49,673 nt of DNA from Nostoc sp. UCD121 (lineage in GTDB: Bacteria > Cyanobacteriota > Cyanobacteriia > Cyanobacteriales > Nostocaceae), in NCBI RefSeq assembly GCF_014222285.1, contig NZ_JACKZS010000034.1, forward strand, positions 1-49,673. The letters are read 5' to 3'. The notes under the pieces are model-generated. The model was not told the origin of the DNA and searched no databases. It worked only from the letters and a program-made list of their open reading frames with translations. This document shows, piece by piece, positions 17,998 through 25,200 of this stretch (within the stretch, counting starts at the first letter, position 1; each line of letters starts with the position of its first letter). The position numbers and the translations under genes were made by a program.

Positions 17998-18618
17998 GTG
18001 AAACACTATCAACAACAAACCAACGCCTTCCCCAGCGACTACCTAAACAACCTGTGGGGAGAAATCCAAGCTTGTCCTTACTTTGCTATCAACAACCTCA
18101 ACCGCGATTTTGTCGCCACTAAAGGATTTTCTGTAGTATTTCAGCGTTCTGGATTATCAAAAGTAGAACAACAGTTTCCCTACTTCAAACCTTACCTAGA
18201 TTTGGCTCTCCAGCCGAATTGTAATGCTTTTTACCTCAATCCTTTACAACTCAAAGAAGGCTCCCGCGTCGATCCGCATATCGATCGCTCCTTACGTTCC
18301 TACTCCAAAACCATTGAACCGCCTGCGGTTGTGAGTGTTCTCTATGTGCGAGTACCAGCAGATATGGAAGGAGGAGAACTGGTATTGCGATCGCACAAAC
18401 GCCAACTTGGGCAAATTAAGCCCCAATTCAATACTTTAGTTTATTTTCAAGGTGATTTAACCCATTCGGTTAACGCTGTCAAAACCCCAGGAAATCGTCT
18501 CAGTCTCGTTTGTGAACAGTATAGTTTGAGTGAAGCTGAACTCCAGGAAATCCCTGAGTTCACTGTAGAGTCAAGAAGCACTCAGTCTACGACCAAAAAG
18601 AGAAAATATGCCTCATAG
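17998..18618 (+). CDS. 2OG-Fe(II) oxygenase embedded in the cas operon
   Basis: A 206-residue protein with the 2-oxoglutarate/Fe(II) dioxygenase facial triad. His94 and Asp96 sit in DPHID, His156 in LTHSVNAV, and the 2-oxoglutarate-binding Arg167 in GNRLSLV. The MEGGELVL segment resembles prolyl-hydroxylase-like (P4Hc) proteins. Translation starts at GTG 17998. The gene lies between cas3' and cas6, and its end overlaps the cas6 ATG by 11 bases, so it is translationally coupled to a cas gene. It is not a core Cas component. Whether it modifies a Cas protein, a nucleic acid or something unrelated cannot be told. All active-site residues are present. Confidence 0.85.
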   Translation: MKHYQQQTNAFPSDYLNNLWGEIQACPYFAINNLNRDFVATKGFSVVFQRSGLSKVEQQFPYFKPYLDLALQPNCNAFYLNPLQLKEGSRVDPHIDRSLRSYSKTIEPPAVVSVLYVRVPADMEGGELVLRSHKRQLGQIKPQFNTLVYFQGDLTHSVNAVKTPGNRLSLVCEQYSLSEAELQEIPEFTVESRSTQSTTKKRKYAS

Positions 18619-19456
18619 TTTAGTGTTGAATTTGCTACCTCAATCGCCCATTCCACCACAGTATCTCACAGGTAGACATCTCCACGCCTTATTTTTAACC
18701 CTCGTTAGTTCTGTAGATAGCACATTAGGCGATCGCTTGCACGATTCCACCGCAGATAAAGCTTTCACCCTCTCTCCCTTACAAATTAATTCCCCCCTTT
18801 TGAAGGCTGGTAAGGGGGGATCTAAATTGCAATATTCACATCAACAACCCATTCCCGCCGGAACTCCTTGTTGGTGGCGTATCTCCTTATTAGATGACAC
18901 TCTATTTGGCAAACTTACCCAACTCTGGCTAAATCTTAATCCCAATCGTCCTTGGCATCTTGGCCCGGCTGACTTGTATATTACCAGCATCCAAGGCACA
19001 CCCCAATCTATTCAACCTTGGGCAAATGCCACTACTTATGCTCAATTATACGAAGAAGCTAGCGATCGCAATTCTTCCATTAATCTTACCTTTTCCACGC
19101 CTACCGCCTTCCGTCAAGGACAGTATGATACTACCCTTCCTACCAGAGAATCTGTGTTTAATTCCCTACTTTCGCGGTGGAATAAATATAGTGGCATAGA
19201 ATTATCTCAGATTGCAATTGAGTCAATATTTCCCTCATTTGTCAATATTCACACAGAAATATTAGCCGACTCTCGCAGCAAATTTATCGGCGTTCTTGGC
19301 GAAGTAACCTATAAGATTTTAGGGGCAGTTGAACCAATACAAATTAAGCAAATTAACGCTTTAGCTGACTTTGCTTTATATACTGGTGTCGGCAGAAAAA
19401 CAACAATGGGTATGGGAATGACACGTAGGTTACAGGGGACAGGGAATAGGGGATAG
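18608..19456 (+). CDS. cas6: Cas6 pre-crRNA endoribonuclease
   Basis: A 282-residue RAMP protein with N-terminal MPHSLVLNLLPQSPIPPQYLTGRHLHALFL and the C-terminal glycine-rich loop GVGRKTTMGMGMTRRL, both typical of Cas6. His26 in GRHLHALF is a plausible catalytic residue. Cas6 cuts the repeat RNA of CRISPR transcripts. Two oddities are visible. Around 18788-18826 a CCCCCC..GGGGGG dispersed repeat is read in frame as SPLLKAGKGGSK. The last residues (QGTGNRG) come from another intergenic repeat. It overlaps the oxygenase gene by 11 bases. It could process transcripts of an array elsewhere in the genome. Confidence 0.85.
   Translation: MPHSLVLNLLPQSPIPPQYLTGRHLHALFLTLVSSVDSTLGDRLHDSTADKAFTLSPLQINSPLLKAGKGGSKLQYSHQQPIPAGTPCWWRISLLDDTLFGKLTQLWLNLNPNRPWHLGPADLYITSIQGTPQSIQPWANATTYAQLYEEASDRNSSINLTFSTPTAFRQGQYDTTLPTRESVFNSLLSRWNKYSGIELSQIAIESIFPSFVNIHTEILADSRSKFIGVLGEVTYKILGAVEPIQIKQINALADFALYTGVGRKTTMGMGMTRRLQGTGNRG
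18788..18826 (+). repeat. C6/G6 dispersed repeat read in frame in cas6
   Basis: TTCCCCCCTTTTGAAGGCTG leads into GTAAGGGGGGAT, an inverted-repeat unit. Related units lie at 32780-32848 (inside the magnesium-chelatase gene) and at 35450-35490 between genes. Confidence 0.6.
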
Positions 19457-19536
19457 GTTATAAATAATGTATCAAATAAAACTTAGCTTAATCTGTTACC
19501 TGTCACCTATCCCCTATCACCTCTTTCCTATCACCT
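19430..19536. repeat. Inverted repeats flanking the cas6-to-ORF junction
   Basis: AGGGGATAGGT near 19449 is mirrored by ACCTATCCCCT near 19507, with further CACCTATC/CACCTCTTTCC copies up to 19536. Similar CCCCTGTAACC..CACCTATCCCC units recur at 19924-19950 inside the cas4 5' end. The four-helix-bundle gene is therefore bracketed by copies of one dispersed repeat family. Confidence 0.55.
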
Positions 19537-19902
19537 ATGAAAATAGAGTCGCATCGAGATTTGATTGTTTGGCAAAAATCAATGGATATGGTAGTGCAGA
19601 TATATCAATTAACTGCTAAATTTCCAGCAACAGAAACTTATCGATTGACTTCGCAAATCACTAGAGCAGCAGTATCAGTACCAGCCAATATAGCTGAGGG
19701 CCATGCACGAGGAACGAAAAAAGATTATGCAAACTTTTTAGCGATCGCTAAAGGCTCGTTAATGGAAACAGAAACTTTTTTAATGCTGACTGTAAGGTTG
19801 AACTATATACCTCAATCACAAGCAAACTCTACTTTATTTCTGATTACAGAAATCAGCAAAATGCTTACTACTCTTCGTAATCGACTAATCAATACGCAAT
19901 GA
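19537..19902 (+). CDS. Four-helix-bundle (23S rRNA IVS-type) protein
   Basis: A 121-residue protein of the four-helix-bundle family first known from rRNA intervening sequences. HRDLIVWQKSMDMVVQIYQL at the start, LTSQITRAAVSVPANIAEG in the middle and GSLMETETFLMLTVRL later are diagnostic. The biochemical role of the family is unknown. It sits between cas6 and cas4 and is bracketed by repeats. Its stop codon overlaps the cas4 start (ATGA at 19899). Such genes are scattered through cyanobacterial genomes, so this looks like an insertion into the operon rather than a Cas factor. Confidence 0.85.
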   Translation: MKIESHRDLIVWQKSMDMVVQIYQLTAKFPATETYRLTSQITRAAVSVPANIAEGHARGTKKDYANFLAIAKGSLMETETFLMLTVRLNYIPQSQANSTLFLITEISKMLTTLRNRLINTQ

Positions 19903-20540
19903 GTAAAAATATGAAAAATTTTCTGTCCCCTGTAACCTCTCACCTATCCCCTTCATTAGAATATATTTCCATTGCGGCATTGAATCAATATGCCTATTGT
20001 CTGCATCGCTGTTGGCGGATGTTTTGTACAGGGGAGTTTACCGATAATCAATACACAATTGAAGGCACAACTTTACACGATCGCGTCCACACCAAAAGCG
20101 ATATACAGCGAGGAGAAACTTGGCAAGTTCGAGCAATTTGGCTAAAGTCTGAGCAATATAAACTCATCGGTAAATCTGATTTAATCGAAGCTGAATCAGG
20201 TCAAGTTTATCCAGTGGAATACAAAAGAGGACGTAAAGGCGAATGGGATAACGATGAGTTGCAAGTTTGTGCCCAAGCCTTATGTTTAGAAGAGATGACA
20301 GGAGAACCAGTTAACACTGGATATATCTATTATGCCCACTCCCATCAACGGCAATTAGTAGAGATTAATGCAGAGTTACGGCAAAGTGCGATCGCAACTA
20401 TTGAATCTGTCACAAATCTCCTAGAAACAGGAACAATGCCAAAACCAGTTTACAGCAAACGTTGCCAAGGATGCAGTCTTTATTCGCAATGTTTACCCAA
20501 AGCAACCGATAAAGTTAAAAGTTATCAAGAAGTAAATTAA
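19899..20540 (+). CDS. cas4: Cas4 RecB-like nuclease
   Basis: A 213-residue Cas4. After a repeat-derived leader (FLSPVTSHLSPS) the domain starts ISIAALNQYAYCLHRCW. RecB-nuclease motifs follow: H in TLHDRVH, D in IGKSDLIE, and E-x-K in VEYKRGRK. The iron-sulfur Cys are YC near residue 33 and CQGCSLYSQC at the end. Cas4 trims prespacers during adaptation. The start could be 19899 or the second ATG at 19911. It is followed by a 189-base gap holding a palindromic repeat, then by broken cas1, so its normal partner is probably not made. Confidence 0.87.
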   Translation: MSKNMKNFLSPVTSHLSPSLEYISIAALNQYAYCLHRCWRMFCTGEFTDNQYTIEGTTLHDRVHTKSDIQRGETWQVRAIWLKSEQYKLIGKSDLIEAESGQVYPVEYKRGRKGEWDNDELQVCAQALCLEEMTGEPVNTGYIYYAHSHQRQLVEINAELRQSAIATIESVTNLLETGTMPKPVYSKRCQGCSLYSQCLPKATDKVKSYQEVN

Positions 20541-20561
20541 ACATCCAATTTATTACTAGCC

Positions 20562-20683
20562 CTGGCGATTGGAAGTCTCGGCTACACAGACAAAACCCGC
20601 CTCCGTGGGTTAGAAAACTCTTGATTATTAGTCCAGGGAGGTGGACTTTGCTTGTGTAGTAGCGAATTCTATTTATTCGCCTA
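20562..20683. repeat. Palindromic cyanobacterial repeat between cas4 and cas1
   Basis: CTGGCGATTGGAAG on the left is mirrored by TTATTCGCC on the right. Between them, GGCTACACAGACAAAA is loosely mirrored by TTTGCTTGTGTAGTAGC. Two inner hairpins are AACCCGCCTCCGTGGGTT and AGTCCAGGGAGGTGGACT. I recognise this as a widely dispersed Nostoc-type intergenic element. Here it separates two cas genes that are normally tightly spaced. Confidence 0.65.
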
Positions 20684-20729
20684 ATACTTTTCAAACTTCA
20701 GCACCAATTATTAGTAGGAATCATCAAAA

Positions 20730-21509
20730 ATGGGAACAGTTTAGGTAACACAAACCGATGCTTTTATCGGTAAAGTTGACGAACGTCTGACTGTCAAAGC
20801 TGAACAAAAAACAATCTTGGATATCCCTTTAGTTAAAATAGAAGGAATTGTAATATTAGGTCGGGCTACTATTTCTCCCGCCGTCGTCAGTGAACTTTTA
20901 GAACGTCACATTTGTTTAACTTTTCTCACACAAAATGGACGATATTTAGGACGTTTAGAACCAGAAGCTACTAAAAATATTTTTGTTCGGAAAGCCCAAT
21001 GGCAAGCTGTGGGAGAATCAGAACCAGCAATACATTTAGTTAGGGGATTTGTGCGGGGTAAATTGAAAAATTACCGCCATAGCTTACTTCGCACTCAGCG
21101 AGAACATCCTGATACTGACCTGAATAATAACATCACTCGATTGGAAAACGCGATCGCACTAATCGAAAACACTAACAATATTGATTCTCTCAGAGGCTTA
21201 GAAGGTGCCGGTAGTGCAGCCTATTTTGGTTGTTTTCAACAGCTAATCAAAACCTCAGAATTTAGATTTGAAGCCAGAAACCGCCGTCCACCAACCGATC
21301 CGGTTAATGCCCTACTGAGTTTTGGGTATTCATTGCTACGCCATGATGTGCAAAGTGCTTTAAATATTGTTGGCTTTGATCCCTATCTAGGATACTTACA
21401 CGTTGAGCGTTATGGTAGACCTTCCCTAGCTTTGGACTTAATGGAAGAATTTCGTCCTTTAATGGATAATCAATCATCAAGAGCGAGGGAATTACTCATC
21501 TATACTTAG
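20730..21509 (+). pseudogene. cas1: Cas1 with early stop codon and missing C-terminus
   Basis: The family start MGTVxVTQTDAFIGK is at ATG 20730, but codon 5 (20742-20744) is TAG where relatives have Tyr. The frame continues KVDERLTVKAEQKTILDIPL. Any translation would have to restart at TTG 20817 or later. Catalytic regions remain: RGLEGAGSAAYFG (Glu), YLHVERYGRPSLALDLMEEF (His and acidic residues). After EEFRPL the family sequence ends and about 15 unrelated residues lead to TAG at 21507, so some 80-100 C-terminal residues are gone. Cas1 integrates new spacers with Cas2, and no cas2 follows. I infer adaptation is dead at this locus. Confidence 0.8.
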
Positions 21510-21550
21510 ATCAACTGTCTCCAGTGAGGTAGTTCAAGCCTTGGTGGTTT

Positions 21551-21615
21551 CCGTCGATTTGAAACTGCCGAACCTGAAAGGTGGGATATACTGTGGGCAG
21601 TTGAATCGGTTTTTT
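21551..21615 (+). ncRNA. Candidate structured RNA downstream of cas1
   Basis: CGATT (21555-21559) pairs with AATCG (21604-21608), and AACTGCC (21563-21569) pairs with GGCAGTT (21596-21602). Inside, ACCT (21572-21575) and AGGT (21579-21582) form a small hairpin with a GAA loop. A strong terminator begins at 21616, so the plus strand would give a compact folded RNA with a defined 3' end. It occupies the position where cas2 or a CRISPR leader would be expected. I do not recognise the family. Confidence 0.4.
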
Positions 21616-21654
21616 ACGGTGGGGGTGATGTAGAAAATCGCCCCCACCGTTTTT
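21616..21654 (+). terminator. Strong rho-independent terminator
   Basis: ACGGTGGGGGTGAT (21616-21629) pairs with ATCGCCCCCACCGT (21637-21650) over 14 bp, including one G-U pair, with a 7-base loop. TTTTT follows (21650-21654). It would stop plus-strand transcripts from the cas genes or from the folded element just upstream. Confidence 0.85.
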
Positions 21655-21741
21655 AAGTCTTCACAAACATTGCCTAGAGTTACCGATGCCTTGAGGAGCG
21701 ATCGCCCTTGATAATTGAGGCATCAAATGTAACTTAAAGTA

Positions 21742-22086
21742 GTGATTAAAAAACTATTCTTTGCCTTGTGTCTATTACCTTCTATCTGCCTCCCCGTGAT
21801 CGCGCTGGACAGAACAGGAAGCACCGTACAAGTAAATGCCGCGCAAATTCAGCCTGATGGACGTTTATCAATTCAATTAACCGAGTCATGGAATGAAGGC
21901 GTTAACTTCAACATGATTATTTCAACGATTAAAGACTTTGATTGCCAAACAAAACTGGGAACAGTTATTAACGTGCAGGGTGCGATCGGAATTAACTCTT
22001 TTAACCAACCGCAAAATCAGCAATTAAGCTTTGCTGGCAACGACGTTTACGGGCAAGCAGTTAATAGTATTTGCCAGGGTCGTTAA
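21742..22086 (+). CDS. Small secreted protein of unknown function
   Basis: A 114-residue protein starting at GTG 21742. The N-terminus (MIKKLFFALCLLPSICLPVIALD) is a signal peptide with cleavage probably after VIA. The mature part of about 90 residues is polar, with two Cys (FDCQTK and SICQGR) that could form a disulfide, and reads as beta-rich. I do not recognise a family. The gene starts 87 bases after the terminator, so it should have its own promoter. It converges with the degraded fragment on the other strand and shares its last bases with it. Confidence 0.6.
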   Translation: MIKKLFFALCLLPSICLPVIALDRTGSTVQVNAAQIQPDGRLSIQLTESWNEGVNFNMIISTIKDFDCQTKLGTVINVQGAIGINSFNQPQNQQLSFAGNDVYGQAVNSICQGR

Positions 22087-22285
22087 CGGTACATTCCTGC
22101 AACGGTATTCATAGCATTGCTTATTGCATTTGCATTTGCATTTGAAGACCTAGCATTACTGAGACTTTGCAATTAATTAGCAACGTTATTTGCAGCATTA
22201 GCTTGCTGATTTAATGCCATTGCTCTTTCAGTATTTAAATTAGCAGCTTGATTACCTAGCTGAAAAGTAAAAGCCTGCGCCTGCC
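22083..22285 (-). pseudogene. Degraded Asn/Ala-rich coding fragment
   Basis: On the minus strand the sequence reads QAQAFTFQLGNQAANLNTER, then AMALNQQANAANNVAN, TAA (22173-22175), and in the same frame LQSLSNARSSNANANAISNAMNTVAGMYR, ending at TAA 22083. The low-complexity but coherent composition on both sides of one stop suggests the 3' end of a real gene now broken by nonsense. It has no start of its own and abuts the sensor-kinase stop at 22300. The family is not recognised. Confidence 0.4.
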
Positions 22286-22299
22286 CCCTTTAATTTAGC

Positions 22300-25200
22300 T
22301 TACCGATATAGCCAAACACGCAAGAGTGAAAGCAGTTGTTCAGTATCTACGGGTTTGGTGATGTAGTCTGATGCACCAGCTTCAATACACTTCTCGCGAT
22401 CGCCTTGCATGGCTTTAGCTGTCAGTGCAATAATCGGCAAAGATTTAAATTGCTCGTTTTGGCGGATTAAGCTTGTTGTTTCGTAACCGTCCATTTCTGG
22501 CATCATTACATCCATCAAAACGACATCAATATCTGGTGTATTTTGTAACACGTTAATCCCCTCTCTGCCGTTTTCAGCGTATAACACTTGTATTTGATAA
22601 CGCTCCAGCATACTTGTCAGCGCGAAAATATTACGCACATCGTCGTCTACAATTAGTGCTTTCTTGCCAGCGAGCAAGTAATCTATGGAATGCAATTGTT
22701 CAAGTATTTGTCGTTTGGGTGCAGGTAAATTTGCCTGGACTCGGTGTAAAAATAATGCTGTTTCATCGAGGAGACGTTCGGGCGATCGCACATCTTTAAT
22801 GATAATTGTTTCGGCAATCCGTCTCAGTTCGGTTTCTTGAGCTTTGCTAATGTCTCTACCTGTGTAGACAATGATGGGCAATGTTTTGCCGTGAGGTAGA
22901 AGCTTAATCTGGTCGATCAATTCAAACCCGGTCATGTCGGGTAGCCCTAAATCGAGGACGAGGCAATCAAAATGCTGGCTGCGGATGGCTTCTAGGGCTT
23001 CTGCACCTGTGGCAACAGCAGTAGTATAAACATCGTTGTTGCCAATTAACTCGACAATGCTATGCCGTTGAGTATCATCGTCTTCGACTACCAGTAAATT
23101 TTTTACCTGGCGCTCAACAAAACCTTTAATTTTCACCAATGCCTCGGATATTATCTCGCTGCTTAAGGGCTTTTGCAGATATGCGATCGCACCTAGTTGC
23201 AAACTGCGTTGTTGCCCTTCTTCAACGGTCATAATGTGTACGGGAATGTGGCGGGTATTTGGGTCATGTTTCAGACGATCCAATACTGTCCAACCATCCA
23301 TTTCTGGCATTCGGATATCTAGTAAAACGGCTGAAGGATGGAATTGCTGCGCTAATGCTAAACCTGTACTGCCATTTTGGGCTGTTATCACCTTAAATCC
23401 ATGCTGTTGCGCCATATCTATGAGGATGCGGGCAAAATTAACGTCATCCTCGACGATTAACAAGACGCGATCGCCCATGCCAATAGTAGCGCGATCGTCA
23501 TTAATCAGTGCTGAGTGCTGAGTGCTGAGTGCTGAGTGGGGAGTGAGGAGTGAGGGGTGGGGAGTGGGGAGTAGGGAGTAGGGAGTAGGGAGTTGTGTTG
23601 ATGTAGGTTCAGGATTCAATTGGGGGAAAAAGAATGTAAAGGTGCTACCTTGACCGGGTTGACTTGTTAGTTTAATTTCGCCACCAAAGAGACGGGCGAT
23701 TTCGCGGCTAATTGATAATCCTAATCCAGTACCGCCATATCTCCGGCTGGTAGAGCCATCGGCTTGCTGAAATGCCTCGAAAATAACTTTTTGCTTGTCG
23801 GGAGCGATGCCAATCCCTGTATCGCTGACAGAGAAGGCGATGACATTTTGAGCGCGATTTAAAGTTACCTGGTCGTTGCTCCATCCCTGTTTCGCCACCG
23901 CAATCTGCAAGCGGACTTCTCCTTGCTCTGTAAATTTAAAAGCGTTGGAGAGGAGATTTTTTAACACTTGTTGTAAGCGCTTGACATCTGTATAGATGGT
24001 TGTGGGTAAGTCGGGAGTAAATTCAATTGTGAATGCAAGTCCTTTGCTCTGAGCGATTTGCCGGAAGGTGCGCTCAATTTGTTCGCCCAACTCTACCAAG
24101 GGCATTTGGGTTATGTCAATTGACATAGTTCCAGATTCAATTTTAGCGAGATCCAGAATGTCATTGATTAATGCCAACAAGTCAGTACCGGCTGAGTAAA
24201 TTGTCTGGCTGTATTCGACTTGCTTGGTAGTGAGGTTGTCATCTATATTATCTGCCAACAACTTCGCCAAAATTAACAAGCTGTTTAGCGGTGTCCGCAG
24301 TTCGTGGGACATATTGGCGAGAAATTCTGATTTGTATTTTGAAGAAAGGGCGAGTTGTTCAGCTTTGTCTTCTAAAGACATTCTTGCTTGTTCGATTTCT
24401 CGATTTTTGCGCTCGACTTCTTTCTTTTGCATAGCTAACAACTCTGCCTTTTCTTCCAACTCAGCGTTAGTTTGTTGCAGTTCCTCTTGTTGTCCTTTGA
24501 GTAAATCTTCTGAAGTTTTGAGTGATTGGGCTTGTTGTTCTAAGCGTTTGTTGGTTTCTCGGAGTTCATTTTGTTGAGTTTGGAGTTCTTCAGCCAAAGA
24601 TTGCGATTGCTTGAGTAATTCTTCAGTTCGCATAGAAGCTGCGATCGTGTTGAGGACGATCGCAATACTTTCGGTAAGCTGGTCGAAGAATGTCAGATGG
24701 ATTTCGCTAAAGCGGCGGAAGGATGCTAATTCTATGACTGCTGTCACTTGTCCTTCAAAAAGTACAGGTAACACCACGGCATTAAGTGGAGCCGCTTCTC
24801 CTAAACCAGAGGCAATTCTGACATAATCACTTGGTACATCCGTTAGCAGTATTCGCTCTTTTTCTAAAGCACATTGTCCCACCAAACCTTCACCCAAGTG
24901 GAAGCGGTTAGCCAAATGTCTGCGTTCGCGGTAAGCGTAGCTACTAATTAGTTTTAAAAACGGTGTATTTTCCCCAGAGTCCATCAGGAAGAATACGCCG
25001 TGTTGCGCTCCTACTAAGGGTGCAAGTTCTGAGAGGATTAGTTTAGATACGGTTTCCAAGTCTCGCTGCCCTTGCAGCATTCGGGTAAACTTGGCTAGGT
25101 TAGTTTTCAACCAGTCTTGCTCGGTGTTTTTCTGCGTTGTCTCGCGCAGATTAGCAATCATCTGGTTGATGTTGTCTTTGAGTATCGCTACTTCCCCTAG

